NCBI GenBank assembly: GCA_937942105.1
Contig: CALDFS010000065.1
Span: 1 to 9,664 of the forward strand
Reading direction: 5' to 3'
From: an uncultured Ruminococcus sp.
Lineage (GTDB): Bacteria > Bacillota > Clostridia > Oscillospirales > Ruminococcaceae
DNA: 9,664 bases
The notes under the pieces are model-generated. The model did not search any database and was not told the DNA's origin. It worked only from the letters and a program-made list of their open reading frames with translations. Positions 1 to 6,509 of the stretch are shown here, piece after piece (positions within the stretch are counted from its first letter, which is position 1; each line of letters opens with the position of its first letter). Position numbers and translations under genes: made by a program.

Positions 1-1740
1 ACCGAAACCGTTTGGAGACAGGGCGACAAATATAAGGTTCCCCGCATGATCTACGTCAACAAGATGGACATCATGGGCGCGGACTTCTATCATGTTTTAA
101 CCATGATCCACCAGCGTTTGAAGGCAAATGCCGTTCCGATTCAGCTTCCTATCGGAAGCGAAACCTTCTTCAAGGGAATCATAGATTTACTTGAAATGAA
201 GGCATATGTTTATTACGACGATCTCGGAAAGGATATCAGAGTTGAGGATATCCCCGAGGATATGATAGACAAGGCAAACGAATACCACACCGCAATGGTT
301 GAATCGGTTGCCGAGTCTGACGAAGCTCTTATGGAAAAGTACCTTGAAGAGGGCGAGCTTTCCATAGAGGAGCTTAAAAAGGGCATAAGAGCCGCCACAA
401 TAGCGGGACATATGGTTCCAGTAACCTGCGGTACCTCTTATAAGAACAAGGGCGTTCAGAAGCTTCTGGATGCAATCGTTGACTATATGCCCGCACCTAC
501 CGATATTGAGGACATCAAGGGCACTAATCCTGACACCGGCGAGGAGGAGCACCGCCCGTCTGACGATAACGCTCCGTTTGCGGCTCTTGCTTTCAAGATT
601 GCAACCGACCCGTTCGTTGGCAAGCTCTGCTTCTTCAGAGTATATTCCGGTACAATAAACGCCGGCGATACCGTTCTCAACTGCACTAAGGACGCTAACG
701 AAAGAATGGGACGTATCCTTCAGATGCATTCCAATCACCGTAAGGATATTGATACCTGCTATGCAGGCGATATCTACGCGGTAGTAGGCGTTAAGAACAC
801 CACCACCGGCGACACTTTGTGTGACCCCAAGCATCCTATAATTCTTGAGTCCATGGAGTTCCCGGATCCTGTTATCCAGCTGGCTATCGAGCCCAAAACC
901 AAGGCAGGTCAGGAAAAGATGGGCATAGCCCTTTCAAAGCTTGCCGAGGAAGACCCCACCTTCAAGACATGGACGGATGAAGAAACCGGTCAGACCATTA
1001 TTGCCGGTATGGGCGAGCTTCACCTTGAAATTATCGTTGACAGACTTCTGCGTGAGTTCAAGGTTGAAGCAAACGTAGGTGCTCCTCAGGTTGCTTATAA
1101 AGAGACTGTTCGCAGACTTGCTGACGTTGAGCATAAGTATGCCCGTCAGTCCGGCGGTAAGGGTCAGTATGGTCACGTTAAGATCAAGCTTGAACCCAAC
1201 GAATCCGGCAAGGGCTACGAGTTCATCAATCAGGTTGTTGGCGGCGCTATTCCTAAGGAATACATTCCGGCAGTCGACAAGGGTATTCAGGGAGCTATGA
1301 AGGCAGGCGTTCTGGCAGGATATCCTGTTGTAGACGTCAAGGTAACCCTTTACGATGGCTCCTACCACGAGGTTGACTCTTCAGAAATGGCATTCAGCAT
1401 TGCAGGTTCTATGGCCTTCAAGGAAGCTATGCGCAAGGCTGATCCCGTTATATTGGAGCCTATAATGAAGGTAGCCTGCATCGTCCCCGAGGAGTTCATG
1501 GGTACAGCCATAGGCGACCTTAACTCCAGAAGAGGACAGATTCTCGGTCAGGAAATCAACAATGGCGTTGCTCAGGTTGACGCGCTCGTTCCGCTTTCCG
1601 AAATGTTCGGCTATTCTAACGACCTTCGTTCCAAGACTCAGGGCAGAGGTCAGTATACAATGGAGCCGCACAGCTACACCGAGGTTCCGAAGTCTGTTGC
1701 AGAAAGCATCATGAGTGCAAGAAAGCGCAGCGACGACTGA
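1..1740 (+). CDS. fusA: Elongation factor G, C-terminal ~580 residues (5' end outside window)
   Basis: EF-G is the ribosomal translocase: a cytosolic GTPase that moves tRNA and mRNA after peptide bond formation and helps recycle ribosomes. The reading frame is open from base 1 (codons for TETVWRQGDKY), so the gene enters from the left. About 115-120 N-terminal residues, including the P-loop and switch regions, are missing from the window. Visible in the 579 residues present: the guanine-specificity motif NKMD at partial residues 20-23, the domain II beta-barrel from about residue 190, GMGELHLE of domain III from residue 336, GGKGQYGHV opening domain IV, HEVDSSEMAF in domain IV from residue 456, and the domain V stretch RRGQILG. 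The length fits a ~695-residue EF-G. The gene ends in TGA. tuf follows 134 bases later without a clear terminator between them, as expected for a str operon. Family assignment is certain; the bacterial fusA paralogue rather than a tetracycline-resistance relative is indicated by the tuf neighbour. Confidence 0.97.
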   Translation, partial: TETVWRQGDKYKVPRMIYVNKMDIMGADFYHVLTMIHQRLKANAVPIQLPIGSETFFKGIIDLLEMKAYVYYDDLGKDIRVEDIPEDMIDKANEYHTAMVESVAESDEALMEKYLEEGELSIEELKKGIRAATIAGHMVPVTCGTSYKNKGVQKLLDAIVDYMPAPTDIEDIKGTNPDTGEEEHRPSDDNAPFAALAFKIATDPFVGKLCFFRVYSGTINAGDTVLNCTKDANERMGRILQMHSNHRKDIDTCYAGDIYAVVGVKNTTTGDTLCDPKHPIILESMEFPDPVIQLAIEPKTKAGQEKMGIALSKLAEEDPTFKTWTDEETGQTIIAGMGELHLEIIVDRLLREFKVEANVGAPQVAYKETVRRLADVEHKYARQSGGKGQYGHVKIKLEPNESGKGYEFINQVVGGAIPKEYIPAVDKGIQGAMKAGVLAGYPVVDVKVTLYDGSYHEVDSSEMAFSIAGSMAFKEAMRKADPVILEPIMKVACIVPEEFMGTAIGDLNSRRGQILGQEINNGVAQVDALVPLSEMFGYSNDLRSKTQGRGQYTMEPHSYTEVPKSVAESIMSARKRSDD

Positions 1741-1810
1741 TTATATGCTTGATTTTCCGGATTAATCCTGCAAAATCGCATAAAATTATAATAAAATGTG
1801 AGCTTAGGAC

Positions 1811-1839
1811 TTGCATTTTGAATAAGTATCTGATAAAAT
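1811..1839 (+). promoter_or_regulatory. Sigma-A type promoter for tuf (extended -10)
   Basis: A -35 box TTGCAT (1811-1816) is followed after 17 bases by the -10 box TAAAAT (1834-1839), preceded by the extended -10 dinucleotide TG at 1831-1832. The predicted start of transcription is near 1846, giving a leader of about 29 bases that holds the ribosome binding site GGAGG (1861-1865, 9 bases from ATG). This would let EF-Tu be made in excess of EF-G, in addition to read-through from fusA. The call rests on motif match and spacing only. Confidence 0.7.
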
Positions 1840-1874
1840 AATATTAAATCTAAATTTAAGGGAGGACAATTCCA

Positions 1875-3074
1875 ATGGCAAAGCAGAAATTTGAAAGAAC
1901 CAAGCCCCACGTTAATATTGGTACCATCGGTCACGTTGACCATGGCAAGACCACTCTTACCGCAGCAATCACCAAGGTTCTGGCTCTTAAGGGTCAGGCT
2001 AAGTTCGAGGCTTACGATATGATCGATAAGGCTCCTGAGGAGAGAGAGCGTGGTATCACAATCAATACCGCTCACGTTGAGTATGAGACTGACAAGCGTC
2101 ACTATGCTCACGTTGACTGCCCCGGCCATGCTGACTATGTTAAGAACATGATCACCGGTGCTGCTCAGATGGACGGCGCTATCCTCGTAGTTGCTGCATC
2201 TGATGGACCTATGGCTCAGACCAGAGAGCATATACTTCTTGCCCGTCAGGTTGGCGTTCCTGCAATCGTTGTTTTCATGAACAAGGTTGACCAGGTTGAC
2301 GATGAAGAGCTTTTAGAGCTCGTTGAAATGGATATCAGAGATATCCTTTCCAAGTACGAGTTCCCCGGCGACGATATCCCGATCATCAAGGGCTCCGCTC
2401 TTGCTGCTCTTGAGAGCACATCCACCGATCCTTCTGATCCCGCTTACGCTCCTATCTTAGAGCTTATGGATGCTGTTGACTCTTATATCCCCACTCCTGA
2501 CCGTAAGGCTGACCTTCCCTTCCTTATGCCTGTTGAGGATACCATGACCATTACCGGACGTGGTACAGTTGCAACCGGCAGAGTAGAAAGAGGACAGCTC
2601 AAGCTCGGCGACGAAGTTGAGATTATCGGTCTTACCGAAGAGAGAGCAAAGACAGTTGTTACCGGTATCGAAATGTTCAGAAAGACCCTTGATTACGCTG
2701 AAGCAGGCGATAACATCGGCGCACTTCTCCGTGGTGTTCAGAGAAAGGACATCGAAAGAGGTCAGGTTCTTTGCAAGCCCGGAACAATTCATCCTCTTAC
2801 CAAGTTCGTTGGTCAGGTTTACGTTCTTAAGAAGGAAGAGGGCGGCCGTCATACTCCCTTCTTCACCAACTACAGACCTCAGTTCTACTTCAGAACTACC
2901 GACGTTACCGGCGTTATCACCCTTCCCGAAGGAAAGGAAATGTGCATGCCCGGCGATAACGTTGAGATCAGCGTAGAGCTTATCACTCCTATCGCTATCG
3001 AAGAGGGACTTCGTTTCGCTATCCGTGAGGGCGGCAGAACCGTTGGTTCCGGCGTTGTTACTAAGGTTCTTTAA
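1875..3074 (+). CDS. tuf: Elongation factor Tu
   Basis: EF-Tu carries aminoacyl-tRNA to the ribosomal A site as a GTP-bound complex in the cytosol. The 399 residues match the usual bacterial length (394-400). The G-domain motifs are intact: GHVDHGKT at residues 19-26 (P-loop), RGITI in switch I, DCPGH (G3), NKVD (G4) and GSAL (G5). Domains II and III follow, with GRGTVATGRVERG in domain II and GGRTVGSGVV near the C-terminus. The start is chosen because AGGGAGG lies 9 bases upstream of ATG and the protein begins MAKQKFERTKPHVNIG as EF-Tu normally does. The gene has its own strong promoter and a terminator 35 bases after the stop, so it can be expressed alone as well as with fusA. Nothing in it is truncated or unusual. 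Long antisense reading frames across it are shadows of its biased codons. Confidence 0.99.
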   Translation: MAKQKFERTKPHVNIGTIGHVDHGKTTLTAAITKVLALKGQAKFEAYDMIDKAPEERERGITINTAHVEYETDKRHYAHVDCPGHADYVKNMITGAAQMDGAILVVAASDGPMAQTREHILLARQVGVPAIVVFMNKVDQVDDEELLELVEMDIRDILSKYEFPGDDIPIIKGSALAALESTSTDPSDPAYAPILELMDAVDSYIPTPDRKADLPFLMPVEDTMTITGRGTVATGRVERGQLKLGDEVEIIGLTEERAKTVVTGIEMFRKTLDYAEAGDNIGALLRGVQRKDIERGQVLCKPGTIHPLTKFVGQVYVLKKEEGGRHTPFFTNYRPQFYFRTTDVTGVITLPEGKEMCMPGDNVEISVELITPIAIEEGLRFAIREGGRTVGSGVVTKVL

Positions 3075-3108
3075 TTCTTAGAATAATTTCGCTAAGCAAA
3101 AATAATTT

Positions 3109-3145
3109 CAGCGGCATAGTCATAATGGCTGTGCCGCTGTTTTTT
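3109..3145 (+). terminator. Intrinsic terminator after tuf
   Basis: CAGCGGCA (3109-3116) pairs perfectly with TGCCGCTG (3132-3139). The stem continues inward through 3117-3121 and 3127-3131, with two G-U pairs, to a 5-base loop. Six T residues (3140-3145) follow directly. It closes the fusA-tuf transcription unit just before the promoter of the sigma factor gene. Confidence 0.9.
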
Positions 3146-3154
3146 GGGTATAAA

Positions 3155-3180
3155 TGAACCTTTCGATGCAAAAATCCGTC
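3155..3180 (+). promoter_or_regulatory. Candidate ECF-sigma promoter (TGAACC-N16-CGTC)
   Basis: TGAACC (3155-3160) and CGTC (3177-3180) are separated by exactly 16 bases. This matches the -35/-10 arrangement recognised by Bacillus SigM/SigW-type ECF factors (TGAAAC-N16-CGTC/CGTA) at all but one position. The site lies 49 bases upstream of a gene that itself encodes an ECF factor, so positive autoregulation is the natural reading. Transcription would start near 3187-3189. No convincing sigma-A promoter is seen between the tuf terminator and the gene. Inferred from motif and context. Confidence 0.62.
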
Positions 3181-3188
3181 TATAAGAG

Positions 3189-3202
3189 TGAAACCGGTTT
3201 CA
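3189..3202 (+). promoter_or_regulatory. Perfect 14-base palindrome at predicted transcription start
   Basis: TGAAACCGGTTTCA reads the same on both strands. It starts at or next to the predicted +1 of the ECF-type promoter and ends 13 bases before the ribosome binding site GAGGAGG (3215-3221). It could be an operator for a dimeric regulator, or a small 5' hairpin (5-bp stem, CCGG loop) in the mRNA. Each half contains TGAAAC, the canonical ECF -35 core, but no CGTC lies 16 bases from it in either direction. The function is unproven. Confidence 0.45.
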
Positions 3203-3228
3203 ATCACATATTATGAGGAGGCGAAGAT

Positions 3229-3294
3229 ATGGCAGGGTGCGATTCAGAAGGTATGCCAATGATGGCAGGGTGCGATACAGAAGGTATGCCTGTG
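3229..3294 (+). repeat. 33-base tandem duplication at the start of the sigma factor gene
   Basis: Two in-frame 33-base units, 3229-3261 and 3262-3294, are identical at 30 of 33 positions. They encode MAGCDSEGMPM and MAGCDTEGMPV. A third copy begins (ATGGCAG, 3295-3301) and diverges at once into the body of the protein (MADDF). The three base differences change two residues (Ser/Thr, Met/Val) and are otherwise silent. ECF factors normally begin close to the region 2 helix, so the 22 residues look like an added tail produced by slippage or unequal exchange. Each unit brings one Cys and a weak GAAGG site placed 9 bases before the next ATG. Confidence 0.9.
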
Positions 3295-4569
3295 ATGGCA
3301 GACGACTTTGCAAAGCTGCTCGAAGCCGAACGGATATCGATAGAGAGGTATGTGCGCTTTCGCATAATCTCCCGCGAGGACGCTGAGGACGTTTTGCAGG
3401 AGGTTTATTTAGCCGCCTACCAAAGCTTTTCTCGGCTTAAGAATCGGGAAGCCTTCAAGCCGTGGCTGATAAGCATTGCCCGCAACAAGTGCAACGACTA
3501 TTTCCGCGCAAAGGCAGCCCGATACGAAATTCCGATAGATACGCTTGAAGAAAAAGAGCTTTCATACGGCAGACAGGGGGTTGCAGAGCTTCCGGCTGTC
3601 AGTGAAACTCTTGACCTGCTGGGGGACAAGGATAAGCAGATACTCTATCTGTATTTCTGGAATCAGAAGCCGCAGGCGGAAATCGCAAAAATCCTGAATC
3701 TGCCGCTGGGCACAGTCAAATCAAGGCTCCACACGGCAAAGCGCAACTTCAAAAGCAAATATCCATATCTTAGTGATGTATCGAAAGGAGAAAATATTAT
3801 GAAAAGATTACCAGAATTCATCCCGGAATATAAGATTGAGCGCAGCCCCGAGCCGCCGTTTTCGGTCAAGTGGGAGGAGCTTATGGGCTGGTTCTTGGTG
3901 CCCAGGCTCGGCGAGCGGATATCATGGGGAATGTACGATATCCCATCCCGCAAGTGCGACCATATTTACGATATGCAGGTCACCGGTAAGGCGAAGGTTC
4001 ACGGAATAGAGGGCGTGGAGCTTATCGCCCGCGAAGCTTCATATTCCGATAAGAAGGATGTTATAAACCGCACCTTTGTGGCACAGCTCACCGACACCCA
4101 TTGCAGATACCTTGCCACGCTGCGAACCGACGGCGACGTCCGCAATTACATCACCTTCCTCGACGGCGAAGAGTTCATGGATAACTGGGGCTTCGGCGAG
4201 GACAACTGCGGCAACCAGACAAATCTTTCCCCCAAGGGCGATATCGCAAGAGAAGGCGACATTGTAACAAGCGCAAGTAAGGATTTCCTTATAGATATTG
4301 TGGGCAGATACACCGTAACCATAGGCGGCAAAAGCTATGATACCGTTTGCGTTATAGACATTGAAACCTACAACGCCGGTGTTTTCTCGGAGCAGTATCT
4401 CGACAAAAACGGCAGAACCATCCTTTGGCGCCGCTTCAACCGCGACGATTGGGCTATCGACCGCTATAAGAAGAAGTGGAGCGAGCTTCTGCCCGACAAC
4501 GAAAGGCGCACAGTCAACGGCAATACCTATGTTCACTGGTACGACTGCATAACCGATTATATTCTGTAA
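3229..4569 (+). CDS. ECF RNA polymerase sigma factor fused to a 256-residue C-terminal domain of unknown function
   Basis: The N-terminal half is an extracytoplasmic-function sigma factor, which directs RNA polymerase to a small regulon. Region 2 spans about residues 27-96, with the core-binding stretch DAEDVLQEVYLAAY (51-64) and the -10 recognition segment ending RNKCNDYFRAKA (85-96). Region 4 spans about 127-180, with the helix-turn-helix PQAEIAKILNLPLGTVKSRL (148-167). The frame then runs without a stop into residues 191-446, a soluble domain with no membrane segment, rich in Trp and Tyr and with five cysteines (243, 292, 327, 374, 440). I cannot assign it to a named family. From memory, similar long ECF proteins occur in other Clostridia. 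No anti-sigma gene is adjacent, so this domain may be the regulator, as C-terminal extensions are in ECF41-type factors. GAGGAGG lies 7 bases before the ATG at 3229. The first 22 residues are a tandem repeat, and ATG 3295 (MADDF) is an alternative start with only a weak GAAGG site. A strong internal start lies at 3799. Confidence 0.9.
   Translation: MAGCDSEGMPMMAGCDTEGMPVMADDFAKLLEAERISIERYVRFRIISREDAEDVLQEVYLAAYQSFSRLKNREAFKPWLISIARNKCNDYFRAKAARYEIPIDTLEEKELSYGRQGVAELPAVSETLDLLGDKDKQILYLYFWNQKPQAEIAKILNLPLGTVKSRLHTAKRNFKSKYPYLSDVSKGENIMKRLPEFIPEYKIERSPEPPFSVKWEELMGWFLVPRLGERISWGMYDIPSRKCDHIYDMQVTGKAKVHGIEGVELIAREASYSDKKDVINRTFVAQLTDTHCRYLATLRTDGDVRNYITFLDGEEFMDNWGFGEDNCGNQTNLSPKGDIAREGDIVTSASKDFLIDIVGRYTVTIGGKSYDTVCVIDIETYNAGVFSEQYLDKNGRTILWRRFNRDDWAIDRYKKKWSELLPDNERRTVNGNTYVHWYDCITDYIL
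3784..3801 (+). promoter_or_regulatory. Internal Shine-Dalgarno and ATG at the sigma/C-terminal domain junction
   Basis: AAAGGAG (3784-3790) sits 8 bases before ATG 3799-3801, as good a ribosome binding site as those of the real starts in this window. It lies in the linker just after sigma region 4 (codons for KGENIM) and in frame with the downstream domain, so initiation here would yield a separate 256-residue protein starting MKRLPEF. It may be a relic of two formerly separate genes or an active second start. The motif is seen directly; its use is inferred. Confidence 0.6.
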
Positions 4570-4574
4570 TAACA

Positions 4575-4612
4575 AAAAGCGAGGCAGGGGAGTAATACCC
4601 CACCTCGCTTTT
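4575..4612. terminator. Bidirectional intrinsic terminator between convergent genes
   Basis: AAAAGCGAGG (4575-4584) pairs with CCTCGCTTTT (4603-4612). An inner GGGG/CCCC stem (4587-4590 with 4598-4601) closes a 7-base loop. The A run on one side and T run on the other give a U tract in both directions: four U after the stem on the + strand and five on the minus strand. It lies 5 bases after the sigma gene stop and 7 bases beyond the end of the second ABC gene, so it serves both transcripts. Confidence 0.9.
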
Positions 4613-4619
4613 GCTATTA

Positions 4620-6509
4620 TCAGCTATTCTGCTTCATCTGCTCCTTTTCAAACTGGAGCATATACAGATTATAATACCTGCCCTTTAGCGCAAGCAGCTC
4701 TTCATGCGAGCCTTGCTCCTTGATTTCGCCGTGGGAAAGGTAAATTATCCTGTTTGCCTTGCGGATGGTTGAAAGCCTGTGCGCAACAATCAGCAGCGTG
4801 CCTATATTCATCATCTTTTCAAGCGAATCCTGAATCAGAATTTCGGTTTCTGTGTCGATATTGGCGGTTGCCTCGTCCAGAATCATGACCTCCGGCTTGT
4901 GGATGATGGTTCGGGCAAAGCTTAAAAGCTGCCGCTGACCGGCGGAGAAGTTGTTTCCGCGCTCGCGGACCTCCTCGTCAAGCCCGTTTTCAAGCTTATT
5001 AATTATCTTGTCCGCATTGACGTAGCGGCACGCCTGCATTATTTCATCATCGGTAAAGCTTTCCTCGCGCAGGACGATATTTGAGCGTATGGTTCCCGAG
5101 AACAGGAAAACATCCTGAAGCATCTGCCCGAAGTGGCGGCGCAGGCTGGATATCTTTATCTTCTTGATGTCTATGCCGTCGATAAGTATCTGCCCGCGCT
5201 GAATGTCATAGTTGCGGCAAATAAGGGATAGAATGGTGGTCTTGCCCGAGCCTGTCGAGCCGACGAATGCAACCGTCTCCCCGGCGTTGACCTTAAACGA
5301 AACATCCTTTAAGACCCACTCTCCATCAACATAGCTGAACCAAACGTTACGGAACTCGATTTCGCCCCTGCACACAGGAAGCTCGATAGCGTCAGGTGCG
5401 TCAACGATTTCCGGCTTCATATCCATAACGGTGAATATCTTCTCAGCAGAAGCAAACGCCGACTGAAGCCAGTTGAACTGCTCCGCCAGATTCTGAATAG
5501 GGTTGAAGAATTTCGAGATATACATGTAGAAGGTTACAACAGTCTCCGATGTGATAGCCTGCCCTAAAAAGCTTGTATCGCGGATGTATCCCCGCCCGCC
5601 AAGGTACAGTAAACACAGAACCGAGGATATGTAAAGCATATAAACTACCGGGCGGAACACGCCGAAAACAAATATCTGCTCGCACTTGGCCTTGCCCAAA
5701 CGGTTGTTGCGCTCGCTGAACTCAGCCATTTTGCGCTCCTCGCGGTTGAATATCTGAATTATCTTCATGCCGCTTAAGTTTTCCGAGGTGAAGGTGTTTA
5801 TATCGGTTGTGGCGTCCTTTACTGCACGGTAAGCGCGCCGGGAAAACTTGCGGAATATGATAGTGAACAGCACAATGAACGGCACAAAGCACAAAACCAT
5901 AAGCGTAAGCTCGTAGTTAAGTAAAAGCATAGCCGTAAGAACGCCGATTATAACAAAGCAGTTTTTAACAAGGTTTACTATGATGTTGGTGAACATCATC
6001 GAGATGGCGTTGGTGTCGTTGGTGACCCTTGTTACCAGCTTGCCAACAGGTATGTTGTTGAGTTGGGCGTGGGATAAGCTTTCGATGTGCTTCATCAAAT
6101 CCTCGCGGATGTTGGAAAGAATCTTCTGCCCGGTCTTCTGCAAAACTATCGCCTGAACATAGGTGCAAATAAGCGATACAACAAGGATGGCGGCATAGAT
6201 TCCGACATAGATAAACAGCCCCTTAAGCTCGAAATCGCCCTTGATCATCTTTTCAATCTGACCCACCAGAAGGGGAGCGCTGATATCATATGCAATGGAG
6301 AATAGCATAACCATCAGCACAAGCGCGAAGCTTTTGGCATAAGGCTTGGCGTATTTCAACAATCTTTTCGTGATTTCGCCGTCAGCCATATAGCGGTCAA
6401 AGCCGATTGCCGCCTTTTTGTCCTTAATCGAGGCATAGGCGACTATAAATATGAGCGACAGCACGCCCACAACCGCGCCTACCGCAATAAGCGGGAAAAA
6501 CTCATGCAT
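4620..6509 (-). CDS. ABC exporter half-transporter, second subunit (LmrD/BmrD/YheH-like, catalytic site)
   Basis: This is a membrane ABC exporter subunit that should pair with the product of the gene before it to pump an unknown substrate out at the cost of ATP. Residues ~55-335 form the usual six-helix transmembrane domain, and an extra hydrophobic helix lies before it at about residues 5-27. In the nucleotide-binding domain: Walker A GSTGSGKT (417-424), signature SAGQ (522-525) in place of the canonical SGGQ, Walker B ending ILDE with Asp545 and the catalytic Glu546, and H-loop His577. The altered signature with an intact Glu is the pattern of the consensus-site subunit in heterodimeric multidrug exporters such as BmrCD, LmrCD and TM287/288. 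The start ATG 6509 has a full AAAGGAGG (6526-6519) 9 bases upstream, inside the end of the preceding gene. The two frames overlap by 8 bases, so translation is probably coupled. The 629 residues lie between typical half-exporters (~580) and BmrD (~670). The substrate cannot be told from sequence. Confidence 0.93.
   Translation of the reverse strand: MHEFFPLIAVGAVVGVLSLIFIVAYASIKDKKAAIGFDRYMADGEITKRLLKYAKPYAKSFALVLMVMLFSIAYDISAPLLVGQIEKMIKGDFELKGLFIYVGIYAAILVVSLICTYVQAIVLQKTGQKILSNIREDLMKHIESLSHAQLNNIPVGKLVTRVTNDTNAISMMFTNIIVNLVKNCFVIIGVLTAMLLLNYELTLMVLCFVPFIVLFTIIFRKFSRRAYRAVKDATTDINTFTSENLSGMKIIQIFNREERKMAEFSERNNRLGKAKCEQIFVFGVFRPVVYMLYISSVLCLLYLGGRGYIRDTSFLGQAITSETVVTFYMYISKFFNPIQNLAEQFNWLQSAFASAEKIFTVMDMKPEIVDAPDAIELPVCRGEIEFRNVWFSYVDGEWVLKDVSFKVNAGETVAFVGSTGSGKTTILSLICRNYDIQRGQILIDGIDIKKIKISSLRRHFGQMLQDVFLFSGTIRSNIVLREESFTDDEIMQACRYVNADKIINKLENGLDEEVRERGNNFSAGQRQLLSFARTIIHKPEVMILDEATANIDTETEILIQDSLEKMMNIGTLLIVAHRLSTIRKANRIIYLSHGEIKEQGSHEELLALKGRYYNLYMLQFEKEQMKQNS

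Noticed and set aside
187..834. 215-codon antisense frame within fusA
   Set aside because: It is fully contained in a certain EF-G coding region, with no family resemblance and no regulatory signals.
1751..1777. Hairpin-like sequence (GATTTT ... AAAATC around GGATTAATCC) just after fusA
   Set aside because: Only short paired segments with an internal loop, AT-rich, and no following T tract, so it is not a credible intrinsic terminator.
1674..2231. 185-codon antisense frame across the fusA-tuf gap and the start of tuf
   Set aside because: It is opposite strongly conserved EF-Tu codons, spans the tuf promoter, has no recognisable protein features, and is best explained as a shadow of biased codon use.
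3077..3096. CTTAG/CTAAG inverted repeat directly after tuf
   Set aside because: Only 5 bp with a 10-base loop and no T run. The strong hairpin at 3109-3145 explains termination.
3189..3214. TGAAAC within the palindrome as a second ECF -35 box
   Set aside because: No CGTC or CGTA lies 16 bases away on either strand, and a start from it on the + strand would begin at or inside the ribosome binding site.
4039..4575. 178-codon hydrophobic-looking frame antisense to the sigma fusion gene
   Set aside because: It lies opposite the C-terminal domain, which has a good reading frame and RBS of its own. The antisense start sits in the terminator with no ribosome binding site.
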